Source: Onchocerca volvulus (lineage: Eukaryota > Nematoda > Chromadorea > Rhabditida > Onchocercidae). From it: 64,000 nt of DNA. A model generated the notes under the pieces. It was not told the DNA's origin and did not search any database. It saw only the letters and a list, made by a program, of their open reading frames with translations. The stretch lies in contig HG738139.1 in NCBI GenBank assembly GCA_000499405.2, positions 14,279,826 to 14,343,825 on the forward strand. The letters are read 5' to 3'. The position numbers and the translations under genes were made by a program. Below, one piece after another: positions 11,401-24,470 of the stretch. Numbering within the stretch: the first letter of the stretch is position 1; every line of letters starts with the position of its first letter.

Positions 11401-14400
11401 GCTTACCGTATCCAAGATACTTATTATTCGTTAATATATTTTTTGAAATTTAGAAAAAAAGATATCTTTTAATATTTTCAAACATTATATATGTTTTTTG
11501 ATAAATGATGTCTCTTTGATTCCTAATATTAGACTTTATAATCAATTTTTCTAGCTATATTCTTAGTTTTCACCCCAAAAAAAGCTACATTTGATAAATT
11601 TTAAGAATGAAAAATGAAAATACAGTATGTTAATTTTGATCGTTTAAAAATAAATGCTAAATATTTGAATCGATTTAAAAATTTACACGAAAAAAAAAAA
11701 AAAACTTACTTGTCTAATGCCAAATGCTTGAACCATACTTCGAAATGGCATAAAAGATGCTGTAGCTTCATCCATTACATTATTCCAATTAATTGAGATA
11801 TATCGATCCCGATCAGGCCGTTGATGAGTATGCCAAAAGCCTAGTGCATGGCCTGTTTCGTGTGCCACAACATATTCCTTAAGATATTTTTAAATATCTT
11901 AATGTTTTCATAAAATCATTTCCAAAAAAATTTCCCAAAAAAGTTGCGAAATGAAAGTTAATAAGGTCGATAATTCGATCTCGAAGAGTGTAACTAAGAA
12001 GATTACGAAAATTTTCTAATCATTTATTTATAAGATACTTAATATGATACTGCTACATATCGGAATTGGCTATTTTATGGATTTTCAACGAATTCCATGA
12101 TTATAATTTATAATTAATTGATAAATTTGTTAAGATTTACTGATTAGTCATATTATCTCTTTTTAGAAATATCTTAGCTTAGAAATAAATTATCACATCA
12201 TACAATGTCCATTCTTTATTTCCGTTAACAGATGATTCGATCAAGTATTCACATTGATATTTGCCAGAAGGGTACTCATTGTTAAATTCAATAATTGTCA
12301 GATTTTTTCACTAATTAATTCACTTTCAAAATCGGTTAATTCAAAATGTTATTCAAAATCAATTTGAATGGATTTTAACCTTCTTTCCCCCTTTTTTTTT
12401 TTTTTCCTTACCATTTATTTCTAATTTCAAATAAAAGTAGCTGAAATTTTTAGATGTTCTAAAACGTATTCTAAAACCAGTTTTCTTAGAATGTATACTC
12501 AAATATATGATTTTAGTTACAAACAATTTTCATGGATTTATCAATATTTGCAGACATTCGAAAGACCTTGAAAATAAAATCTTTTTTTTTTTTTTTTTTT
12601 TTTTTTTCAGTTAAATGAGAGCAACGATATTATTTAAAGTCATAACGCTGCAGCACAATGCCAATATGAGTTATTTTATCAGTAAAAGTTGAATAAAAAA
12701 AAAAAAAAAAAAAAAAATTTTTATTGGCGAAAATTATCGAATAAAAATAAAACTGGAAAAAAGAAACAGGTTTTTTTTAAAAAAATCCGACAAAATGATA
12801 CTTCGGCACATTCGCTTCCTATGATAATATCCTGATATCCGCCATTTCGTCCAATATATTCCGTAAAACAGCTATCACCTTGTTCAAGTACATACCTATA
12901 AACTACTTTGTTTTTTTTTTTTCATTTATTTTTACCTAACAATTGATTAAATATAATAAACTGGAACAAAATTCAATATAATTGAATTAAATTTAACAAA
13001 ATTAAAATTGAAGCATTTAGAAATTTTATTATTTCAAATAGAATGACAAAATAGAGATTGCATTAATTCATATGAATGATAAATTTCATTGAAGTAAATG
13101 TAAATTTTATCTGCAAGAGAATAATTTAATAATTAGTAATAGAAAATAATAATTAATAATAGAAAATAATTACAAGGCAAAAAAGGAACATACCTAATTG
13201 CATCTCTTGCTTGTACATTTTCCTGAAACCTTAAACATGTTGCTTCTTCCCACATATGTATTCCACGTCGGATAAGATTTCGAAAAGCATCTAAAATAAT
13301 TTCCATTTTAATTTCCTATCATTTATTCCTACTATTTATCAATTATTGCATTAAAAAAAAACTCTCCCAACTTTTTTTTTGTTAATTTTGTAATAAAAAG
13401 TTGCAAAAAAAATATTTTAAAATGTTGTATTTGTTATTTTCCCAATTATATTTTCTAAATGTGCTGGATTAATTGCTTTGATAGACTCAGTGCTGTCAAA
13501 CAAGCAACTCTTCATGCTTCAATTCAAAATAGCATTAAATGCACAAATAACGAATTTCAGTATTTGATTAATTGCAAAAAAAAAAAAAAAATTCAGAAGG
13601 CATATTTTTTATGTAAAAGTAACACTATCATTGAAGTTTTCAATTCATTTTATATTAATTACATAAATAATTACATCAATTAGTTATATTAAACACGTAG
13701 CAATAAATTTATTATTACATAATATAATATACACATCATTTTTGGTCGTCATAACCTACTTTGAAGACATTTTAACTTAATTTTTTTTTTTTTTTTTTTT
13801 TTTAGCAATTGTTACATTCAACATTTATTATATTTTTCATTTATATTGGAATTTTTACTGTTTATGATAAATTATCCATTCAGAAAATTAAATTAAATAC
13901 CAGAAGTAGCCATGAAAAAGTTTTATAATGCACATTCAAATAATGAGAATGAAATATTGAAGGCAATTGAAGAAAAGTGCGGAAATTTTTCCGATGATAA
14001 CAATGAATGTTTCAAAATTAATCTCACTTCAGATTCTTATCATATCAGCGATACAAATATTGTTCATCGACAAAAATTATACTAAATATTAGAACTATAT
14101 TTTTGCATAAATATCATATTATATTCAGATAAAGTCAACAAATTATAAATTCCGTAAAATAATTGGATGACATACGATGCTTGATAAATACGTATATATT
14201 TTGTCGAAAAGATAACTGGAAATATAATTTAGATCAAAGATTAGAAATACAATACATAAACATATGTATTTGTAATTGAGCATTTATTGTTAGAAAATAT
14301 AATCCTCAAAAAATTACTTTTTTTTTTCTGATTTATGATGTATCATCTAAATTATGCATGTTTACTTTTGCAGACAAATGTAAATATTCAATGATATTGA

Positions 14401-17400
14401 AACGTGAAACTTTCCAAGTAATCCAGAATATGCATCAAATTCTAATGAACTTTGTAAATGTTCAATTCATTACTACAAAATTATTTATTGTTTTTTTATA
14501 AATTAGCAAATATTTAATGAGAGCGTATTTTGCAAATACTACTGTTAATTATTGAAATTCTTTTTGTGATGGAAAAATTTGATGCGCAAAAAATTGACTT
14601 TGAATTTTAGTATTAATTTGGAATTCTGAAAATCTGCAAATAATTTATCATGACTTTCTTGTATAGTAATTGTTTTTTGAAATCTTTGAATAATATATCA
14701 TTCTTGAAGTCTTAAAGTCATCCGTAATGATGTTTCATGGATTTCATTTTTTTTTTTTTTTGCTTAGTACTAATTTCTCAGCTAAGTTCTCTATTTCTAG
14801 ACGAGAGTAAAAAGAGAAACTTATCAGCTAAAAACTTATCCACTTATCTGTTAAACTTATCTCCTCTTATCCACTTAATCGCTACAAAAAATGCATTTTT
14901 CGCAAATTATCCATTTATTTCAAATAAAAAGTGAAATGAGGTCAAAATATTCTTCCATTCATCCCAATGATGCCAATATTTGCAATTTTGATTGAAATTG
15001 AAATCAATTCATTCATTTGATTACTAAAAATGGAATTTGAAAACGAGTAATAGTTGTGAATAGCTGTAAACAGATATTCTTCAATCATCACATTCGTTAA
15101 TCATTTATTTCATTTAAAATTCATGTATCAGCCCAATTCTCTATTTTCAACAAGCTTTTCTAATCCGAACAAGGAAACCTGTTTCAACGATAGTTTGATA
15201 AATTGTCATTAAATTGCATAAATTAAATTAAATAGCAGTTGAAAAATCAAAATGAATTAGTTACAATTATTTGAAACCTGCTTTCAGAAGGAAGTTTTAT
15301 AGTTATTACAGCGTGTAACTCTTCTGGAACACTTTCTTCCTTGTTTCTAAAAATAATGCAAAACGAATCATTCAGCTAAATTTACTTTTTATCATCGTAA
15401 TAGTATCGTCTATGATTTAAAATATAAATTTTCAAATTAAACTTGACCAATTACTGGAAATCTAACAAGAATAAAGATCATGAAGAATTTCGAGGAAGAC
15501 ATTGAATGAAGCAATCTTTTTATCATCAGAATTTTGTTAAAAATCTCCTAAAAAACTAATGAGATAATGAATACTGACAGTTTCGAGTGATAAAAATTAA
15601 TAAAATCCATGGTTTTAAGTTTTACATTTCAATATACGCTTAATTTTTCAAATATCCTAATCTGGTACCTGTAACTTTCATCAAATAATAGTGAAAAAAA
15701 TTCAGTTCTTTTGAATTGCTCAATTCAAGTTTTTACAAGAATATTAAAACTTTCGCAATTTAGGAGTAAAACCGAAAATTTTAAATAAACAATTTGATGA
15801 TATAATTTAAACGGAATGCCGTTTTTCCTCCCTAATTCGCTATTCAAAGTAATTAAGTTATCAGATATTTTGATTATTCATGAACAGTTGGGAAATAGAT
15901 TATTAATTCTTCTATTCTGCCGTTCATTCCAATGATATTAATAAAATTTGCAGTGATATCATTGATATCATTGAAAATCAATCAAACCAAAGTTCTCATC
16001 AATCTATCATTTGCGTGCTTTTGCTGTGTATTGGCATGATTGTAAATTGAATTCAGAATCAAATTCAAACAAGCTGGTAGAAATACCAGAATACTCATTT
16101 TTTTTTCAATGTCTTAATCGAACAGATTATACAAAACATTTGGTAATCGTACTTTATAGCGGGGCGGGAATTTTCGAGATTTTTTAGTTGAAATGTTAAA
16201 TTCAAGTTTATTAAAGCGCTAATTTTAAGGTGTATTAAAAGTTTAAATAAAACAAAACTGTTGCAAAAATGTTATGTCACAAACCAGCATTTTGCTACAA
16301 ATATCGTTGTTCCTTATCAGATTCTCTATTTTATACTACGAACATTTTTTTTTTTTTTTTGATTTTAATCTCTTTTGAATTTTGCAAATAGATATAAATA
16401 AGAATTTTTAGAGTTAAAGAACATTGAGAAAAATTTAGTAACTACTAAAATTAAATTACCGAGAATTCAGAATGACTAGTGCTTTTTATTGAAAGGAATT
16501 GTCTATAAATTCTTTTAAATTGTACAAGAGAAAGATTTTTATCGGAGCTATGAATTAGAAAGAAATTAATGAAATCAAAAAATGAGAATATGAATTTCAT
16601 CTTTGCATCCAAACAATGTATTTAAAATTTTGTAAAAAATATTATTAATAAAGAATTATTGGATGATTTTTGAAAAAGCTAAGTGATAAAAATGAACTTT
16701 TGATTAGACTTTTAAAACAGCTCTTATCTCTTCTTACAATTCTTCACAGATTTCTTTTAATTGCTTCGCAAACTATCTGTAGTGAAAATTAAAATATAAA
16801 ATATTCGAGATTACAAGCAATTACAACGGTCAAAAGATACTTGTGATAAGAAGTGATGTCATTAAAAAATGAGATAGATAAAATCAGATGGAAGAAATAT
16901 TTTTCTTCTTACTCCTCGTTTCTTGTTTTTTTTTTTTTTTTTTTTTTCAAATACATCTAAAACCACAAAATCAGTCATATTAGCTGCTATTACATTTTTA
17001 CCGAAGTTTAGATTAAGACAAAGCAAGTTTCAGATAACTTCAAAATGTTGTCTTTTTCACCTATTGCTGATAAATCCAGTTTTAAACTATTATATCTCAT
17101 TTAGCAAAGATGAAAGAAAATCAAATGATCAATATCGAATTTAGATTAGTATTGTTATTACACATTTTTAAATAAAGAAAAATTAAAAGAGAAATAAAAA
17201 ACTTGAAATAAGTATCAAATGTTGGACTTGTTTTTCAAATTCTTCCTCCCTCTCTCTCTCTCTCTCTCTCTCCCTCTCTCTCTCTCTCTCTGCAAATCTT
17301 CTCACCGATATTTTCCTCGTCAAAGTTCATGCATTAAATGCATTTTACAAGCAGAAATTTTGAAACCTTACTGAACAAATCAAATAAATTCATAAATTAT

Positions 17401-18027
17401 AACTATAAAAGTATTTATTAATATACAGTAATAATTATTTCTCGTTGAATGTACTTAAAAAGAAATTAGAAAATTTTAAGAAGACAATTATTCAAGAAAC
17501 TAGCAAGGTTCAGAAGACAATCAACCAAAAACAATAGCAATCATTGTTGAATTACTCGTCAAATAAATATAGATGAACTACTACTATTTTCTATTACAAT
17601 AATGAATTTGAAATACATTTAATGAAAAGAAATTGTCAAGAAAGCAAAGATGCTTACAGACAAATTATACTGAAAAATTTCCCAAATTTGCTTACTTTAG
17701 AATACTTTTTCGGAAGAATTTTTAAAAAATTTTTTAAAAATTGGAAAACTTACAATCTCCACCCCATATAATATAGGGTATTGTTATCGAAGGCCATTCA
17801 TATAAAGGTCCAGCAATAATTTGACGTCGTCGACGTCGAAATAAATTGAATTCCGTTCTGGATACCCGTTCAATAATACCAATGTGTAATTCTTTACTAG
17901 AACTCATTATATCCATACCGGGAAGATTAGGTAATGTGCTGTTTACGAGCAATATTGCTTCAAATAATTGAATAAGTAGTAGTAAAATAATAAGGCATAA
18001 TAATTGTGCCATAATAGTTGTTGTCAT
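8405..18027 (-). CDS. secreted astacin-EGF-CUB zinc metalloprotease (NAS type)
   Basis: Nine exons read in phase on the minus strand: 18027-17754, 13290-13194, 12895-12802, 11877-11710, 10706-10526, 10356-10231, 9306-9218, 8898-8777 and 8525-8405. They give about 423 residues. A hydrophobic signal peptide ([18 protein letters not shown]) is followed by a short prodomain that ends at a furin-type RRRRR (about 64-68). The astacin domain has the zinc site [11 protein letters not shown] (161-171) and the Met-turn SLMHY (223-227). An EGF-like exon (about 272-313, six Cys) and a CUB domain (to the end) follow, and no TSP1 repeat is seen. Such proteases cut cuticle and matrix proteins in nematodes, for instance in moulting and hatching; that role is known of the family only. 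The Glu that usually follows the third zinc His is Thr here. I chose the ATG at 18027, since the upstream frame has no earlier ATG. Confidence 0.9.
11085..11260. repeat. 86-bp tandem duplication in an astacin intron
   Basis: Two direct copies with period 86 (11085-11170 and 11171-about 11256) start ATACTGCCTTACATTTAAAT and end GAACTAGAAGC. They differ at only about four positions. The high identity implies a recent duplication. Confidence 0.9.
13291..17753 (-). other. large first intron of the astacin gene (4.46 kb)
   Basis: The intron separates the signal/propeptide exon from the catalytic exons. It is AT-rich with several T runs and contains the CT repeat at 17245-17291. No nested gene was recognised on either strand. 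Confidence 0.7.
17245..17291. repeat. (CT)n microsatellite
   Basis: About 47 bases of nearly pure CT, interrupted twice by CCC. It lies within the large astacin intron and is a likely polymorphic marker. Confidence 0.95.
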
Positions 18028-20589
18028 CTTGAGATCCAATGAATAAATAATAATAAAGAATTAATAATAGTAGAAAAATATTTCCTGGATGTAATAATTT
18101 CTTTGTTTTCCTTTTTCGACGTACAATAACGTCTAAAACTGATAGCAAATTGATGCGCAACGTTCCTTTTTTTTTTTGTTTTTTTTTTTTTTCTTGGATA
18201 TAGTAAAATTCAATTTTAGCAAAAAGAATGCACAAATAGTTTGTTATTGCTGTAGCAACAAAACAATAAACGAAAGAATTCGTCGAAAAGAAGTACGAAA
18301 ATCGTGTGCTTCTTGTGGGAAACTGGAATAGAAACTATCGCTATTTTGCAGATGTAATAATATGATGGTTGTATTGCCTTGATGGGTAATTACTATCGAT
18401 GCATTTAATTTGCTAATAGCATTTGATAATCTAATGATGCTAATTGATCAAATTGATAGCGACGAAAGCTACAGGTAACAATTTCTAAAATGAAAAAGAG
18501 AAAAAGCTGAATTGCTTGATTTATTTTCTTCTGATTATTCCCAGTTAGAAATATGCCATCATTGATGAATATTTTCTTCTAATATGGATTAAAAAAAATA
18601 TTTTACCTGAATTCTTTTGGATGACAAATCGATTTTTCACAATCTTTTACAGTGCTACAGATAATTGTACATCGATTACAAATGAATTAATAATGATAAT
18701 GATATTGATTAGCTTGCTTAATACAGCTAAAATTTTATTTTCCAGATCGAATACATTTACAAAGCAATGTAATACAGAATGATATTTTCCTTTTGTTTAG
18801 AAGATAATAAAATAATTTAGAAATGATCAATATCAAAGGATTTTTCACATGTCATTGACAGTAAATTTTTGGAAGTTAAAATCCTCGAAATATATTAATC
18901 TTGATTTTCGATTATTTTTTCGTGATTTTAGACGATCGAATCCTTGGAAATATTAGTTTTTTTTTCTTTTTCTCCTTATTCGTTTCAATCCATAATTCAT
19001 TTCAAGCAAATAATCAGCAGCTCAAAAAGATCATTATGAAGCGTTAGAAAGAGTGACCATTATTGACCGATGACAATGGCAGGCGATCGACGACACTTTT
19101 GACGATACCTCAACCCAACTTCACCGATACTCACACCAATATGACAACCCTATTGTGGTAGATAAATTTTGTAAACTTTCATATAGCGTACATCATGTCA
19201 ACTTGTTTATTTGTCTGCCGATTGAACAAGTGAACAGAATTGTAAATTTTGTTCTCTTTCCCGTCTCCACCCATCATTCTCCGGCGTGATACCACACTTT
19301 TCATAGTTTCTTTTTCTGGGAAGAATTATTGTAAAATGCTCTTTTCCAGGCTAATTTTTGCATTTAATAGCAAAAGATATATTTGCGCCTATTTATATGT
19401 ATATGTGCATGTCTGTTGTATATATATGATTGCAATAATGATTAATACAATTACAGTAGAAACATATTTCGATATAACAGTTTTCAGTTTTCATTATATA
19501 AAGATAAATCAAAATTGACTGATCATTTAGCAGTAATCTGATTCACGTGTAATTTTCTGTAAGATTCTAATTTATTTTACATGTAATTTTCTCTTTCAGA
19601 AATTCAAAACTCAGTAATTGTTAGCCGATTTCTTACACAATTAATATCTTTATCGGCAATGTTTTATTTGCAAATCACAAAATTATCTCCGAGATTTCTT
19701 ATTGCTATCTTTCTTACTATTTCTTCTGTTTTTATATTAAATACTTTATAGATCCATATTTTTTGTCTCATATTCTTAAATTCATTAGCCTAGTTGCTTT
19801 ATACGAATTGCTACGAATTGTTATTCTTCTGTTTGTCTAAGTTGATAAATTTTCTTCAATCAGACAGAATTAAATCCATTAATTTTACTTTGAAAATCTT
19901 TTTTTCACCTCTCAATCACTAATTTTTTGATTTGTGTATTTTGTATGAAAAATGTTGCAAAATTTTTCTCTACAGAAAAATAAGAATGAGGAACATGAAC
20001 GTGTTATATACAAAAATAGGCATGATTCTCGATAAATTTTACCCAGTATTCTTTCTTTTTCTCATCAGTGATATCAACGACCTTCAAGTAAAATAAATTT
20101 TAAACAGTAACGTTCCCTTCTCCAAATTATTCTTTCATCTAACCTTCAGTATATTTTTTCATTTTCAAAAGATTCCTTTTTATGTCTCAAAGGAACAAAA
20201 GCTATTGCAAATTAACACATATGCAATGTAATAAAAAATGAATTCATGAAAAAAGACACATCACGAATGAAGCGCAATTTAATTGAAAAAGGAAGCGATA
20301 AATTATAATCAGTTTCAATTCTGAATGATAAATAATTATCAAAAATGGAATCATCTTCTCATTTTTTCATTGCATAAAAGATGGAACTTGAAGCTGAATG
20401 AATAGTGATGCTAAATGTCACCATGAAAGATAATCCATTGTATCAAAAGAATAAATTACCAAATGTGAAATGCTGAATACCATAAGAATCAATGTTGTAA
20501 TAATTATTTCAATACTAACTGAACCAGCCAAGCAAAGCGTGACCTGTTCAGTTAGTCTGTATAAATAACAATGTTCGCTTACCTACTTT

Positions 20590-21060
20590 TATTTGTTACA
20601 AGTGTAATAAGTTAAAAAAAAATATATTATATCTATTCAAAAACACGCATCTATTCGAAAGCAACATTGTATCAAAATATCAAAACAATCGATGAAGAAT
20701 TTGCAGCTTTATGTCAAAAGCCACAACGAATATTCGCATTTTTATTTATACGGATTATTTTTCGACTATTATCTAGAATGAATCAATGATTAGTTAACCT
20801 CACTTTATTTATCTGTTAACCGTAGCGTTTTAGTGAGAGACATGTTTATTTTTACACGTTCTGGTGGGAAACATGTTTATTCTTGCACGTTTTGGCGGCA
20901 AACATGTTTGTCCTTTCGGATAGATAAAAAAAAAGTAGGTATATCTATATAGAAACAAGCGCCTATTGGAATACAATGTTGTATTTCGAAGCATTCGATG
21001 AAGAACTCGCAATACCATGTCAAAAGCCAAAATGAACATTTACACTTCTATTTATACAAA
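20590..21060 (-). repeat. second copy of the dispersed repeat, inverted, with internal triplication
   Basis: Read on the minus strand this matches the repeat at 7590-8000 over both monomers, including GCTTTTGACAT, the CCGCCAAAACG block and the junction GATAATAGTCGAAAAATAAT. Between 20835 and 20915 the AAACATGTTTNCCGCCAAAACG block is present three times with a period of about 32 bases, whereas the other locus has it once. Confidence 0.6.
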
Positions 21061-21844
21061 TTTTTCAATGTTTTCAAAAACGATTTTGCCGCTTCTATAC
21101 TATGTTCCTTTCTCGTTTTTTCTATTTGCCCCATTTTAAAGTATTCAAATACTTCCTGTATCACTGTTTTATGATAAGATTAAAAACAATAATATTTTGA
21201 AATGGTGATAAAATTGCCTTGCTAACATCTTCTTTCATTATTTTTGAATTATCACGGAATCGTGTTTCTCACGTATCTCCCATTTGTAGTCAAAATCATA
21301 TTTTTATTTTGATTTTCTGTGATTATATAGATTTATAATCTTTTGCTGTCAATATAATGTAATTAAAGGAATCATTAATTTGTTAACAAATGATCGGTAC
21401 ATTTCGTTTCCTGTATATGATCATATCCAAGACAAGAATGAAGCTGAGATTTGGCTAAATGCTTGATAGATATGTTAACATTTTTAGGATTGAAAATTCA
21501 AAATTCATGGTGGTTATTTATATGCAAATGCTTCATTCTAGTTTTGTGATCTATTCAAAAGATTATGCAGGTATTAATTTTAAGGATTTTTATTGATTAA
21601 TACTGTAACAAAGACAATAAAAATCTCTTCCACAAATGAAAGAGAAAAATAATGTTGAATCAATGACTATTTAAGAAAGATAAAAATTGAAATGCCCGAG
21701 GAAACGTTGCGTCATTATAATTATCATCTAAATTGTAAAGCACTAGCAGAATTGTTAACTGGAATTGAACAGGTTTAACGACAAATTGATAATGCATCTT
21801 TTTCACAAATTGCTTTTTAAAAGAATGACAAACTTGCAACAAGT

Positions 21845-21918
21845 ATTCCTGCAATGACATCTGTGTAGAATTCCTGCAATGACATTTGTGTAGAATTCCT
21901 GCAATGACATCTGTGTAA
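21845..21918. repeat. 25-bp tandem repeat, three copies
   Basis: Units of the form ATTCCTGCAATGACATYTGT plus GTAGA occur three times in a row, the last one truncated. Copies differ by one base. No function is suggested. Confidence 0.9.
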
Positions 21919-23464
21919 TGCTATTTTAAGCTTTTTAATTTAATTTTTGACTTTTAATTTTGTATTCATTGTTGCTGAGTAATTTGAAATGACAAATTTT
22001 TACGTGAAATTTTTGAAGAAAAATAAATTGATTAGTTGATAGAAACAAGTTTGAAAAAGGATAATTGAGAGTAATAAGATATCAGATTCAACTCGACATC
22101 AAATCAGGAAATGCGATAGCAGAAGAAAACACGTTTTCCATATGACAACATATGACTGTAAACGAGAAAAGCATTGTGATAAAAGAATATTACAGTTGAT
22201 AAAATGTATGATAGGTTATACTGATAAGGATTTGGGATGAATAACTTTACAGAAAGCTTAATATAATTAGGAGCATTACATTAAAATGGTAGTATTATTG
22301 ATCCAATATATACAAAAATTATTCATAATTCGCTACATAAATTCAAATTTAAGGATTAAAATTAAGCTTGAAATTAAAGAATTCACGTTTACACAACGGA
22401 CATGGCACAAAAGATATTGCATTGAATAGAATTTTGTGCGGAAAGAAAATGAAATTGAAGGGAAGAAGGAAGAAAGAAAAGAATTTCAATAATCATTTAG
22501 CTGAATGTTTATTTCTGCACGAGATATAAACTGAATTAATTTTTGAAAAGTTGAAAGTAACGATTGCGGATGATGAATTTTGAAGGTTATCTGAAAGTAA
22601 ACAAAAGAAGTAGATTAAACATCACTTTTTTTCCATTTCCCTTGCAAAAATAATAAATAATAAATGGCAATCATTTTAAATTCATCGACATAATAAAAGT
22701 TAAAGCTTAGGTATACCACCGAGCATAATTTTGCATATTTTCAAACTTAACACAGAATCAAGCCAAGCTCATGAAAAGTTCTCTTCAACGATTATTTGAT
22801 CATTTCATCATCATTGAATAGTAATTGTAGAAAAAAGTAAATTAATTAATTAATTAAAAAATCCAAAAAATATAATTCGCTGAAATAAGATTTCACGTAA
22901 AATGGCAAGCTAAGCTGAATCAAAAAAAAAAAAAAAAAAAAAAAAAAACATCTAACAAAAATTATATCATTCGTGAGATTCTTTGAAAATGCAAAAATGC
23001 GCCATATTTGTTTTTGCCGCAGTGAATTCAATGAAATTACAATCGTCCTTTCAAATATTATTTCTATAAAAGTAAAATGTTGATTATTTATGTAAACGTG
23101 CATTTTTTTTTGTGTTAAAAAAAAAAAAAGTTCGAAGTATCATTTCCTGCTCTTTTTTTTTTTGCTTCATGAGAATTATGGATCTTTGAACTTTCTAGAT
23201 TTCCAACTAATATTTTCAATGCTGGAAAATAAAGCTGCTGCTGTCACAGAAAGTCCTGAAATTTTTTTCTGTCATCGATGGCAAACATTATCCGCCTTCT
23301 TGTTTCTTTGAAGTTTTGTAGTATTGTTCAAAATCTTTTCCGCTAAGGAAGGTGGTGGATTGGGAATATTTCATCCTGGAATTTGTTGCAATTTATCTGA
23401 GGTTTAATTTCTCATATACCGGGAATAATATTCTTGATATAATACATTCCAAAAATTCTTTTCA

Positions 23465-23845
23465 ACTTCTGAATATTATCGGATTATCTTTTACACTTAT
23501 TCTCAGTTATTTCTAGATATTACCGGATTATTGTTTGTAGTGTTTTACATTATGCCATATATTTCTAGATATTATCGAATTGTCCTTTACAATATTCTAC
23601 AGTACTCCTTTCACCTGATAAAGCAGCTGATGATATAGATTATATTACCGTATTGTCTTTTTACAGTATTTTACAATATATCTTCATTTCTAGATATTAC
23701 GGGATTGTTTTTTACCGTGATTTTTTAATTATCACCGGATGCTTTTTACAATATGCCTTCAATTACTTGTAGATATTACCGGATACCTTTTACAGTATCT
23801 CTTCAATCACTTCTAGAAATTACGGATTACCTTTTACAACCTTAT
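23465..23845. repeat. degenerate array built on an AGATATTACCGGATT core
   Basis: Eight copies of a core close to AGATATTACCGGATTNYCTT, each followed by TTTTACARTAT-like sequence and often preceded by CACTTCT or ATTTCT, are spaced about 38-75 bases apart. They start near 23466, 23516, 23567, 23640, 23692, 23732, 23770 and 23813. The spacing is irregular, so this is an old satellite-like array or a cluster of conserved short motifs. It ends about 630 bases before the start codon of the DHHC gene. Confidence 0.7.
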
Positions 23846-24425
23846 CTATTGGTACAATGGACGAAGTAGATTCGCGACATAATGTAAAACGTGTAGATCG
23901 TGAAGGCGGAAATCATGTTCTACTCATTAGTTTATTTGATAATTACAGGTAAAGTGTTGAAAAATATTCATATTTATATATTTATGAGCTTAATTCAATC
24001 TTATCAAGCCTCCATGTAAGAATGAAAGCTAAAAAATTCTGTTAACGAAAGTGCATGACAAATAATGACATTGAATTTGATATTTGCCAGAAGTTCTAAG
24101 GTTGATCTGAACATGTTGGTGATTCATGAGCAGTATCACTTCTTGATAATAATTTGAGGTTTACTTTTCATTCATTTCATTTTTATCTCACCCTCTCGAT
24201 ATCTTTCTGATAATCATATCTTTTTATCTGATTATCCATTATTACTTTGCATCATGCATCCATAAACATGATTACTGTTCCAGTCAGGTTAATAGAATAA
24301 CTTTAAAATGATCATGATAATATTCTAACAATTCTGAGGTAGATAATCCCAGATTGTTGTTTGCCTCATTATCTTGTCTAAAATAATCTTTGTAAAAATA
24401 TTTTATTTCATTAAATTGTGAAATT

Positions 24426-24435
24426 GTTGTTTCAG
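24426..24435 (+). promoter_or_regulatory. candidate spliced-leader acceptor of the DHHC gene
   Basis: TTGTTTCAG ends 35 bases before the first in-frame ATG (24471). No upstream exon was recognised, so this is either the SL trans-splice site or the end of a 5' UTR intron. Confidence 0.35.
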
Positions 24436-24470
24436 TGTTCACCAGTGTAATTGATATCGAGACAAGGGCT

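Larger units (their letters stand above)
18028..24470. other. 6.4-kb region between divergent astacin and DHHC genes
   Basis: No gene was supported. Upstream of the astacin start the minus strand carries a poly(A)/(T)-rich stretch near 18160-18195. The region also holds the inverted dispersed repeat (20590-21060), the 25-bp triplicate (21845-21915), an A26 run near 22921 and the ATATTACCGGATT array (23465-23845). The promoters of both flanking genes must lie here, but no recognisable elements were seen. Confidence 0.6.
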
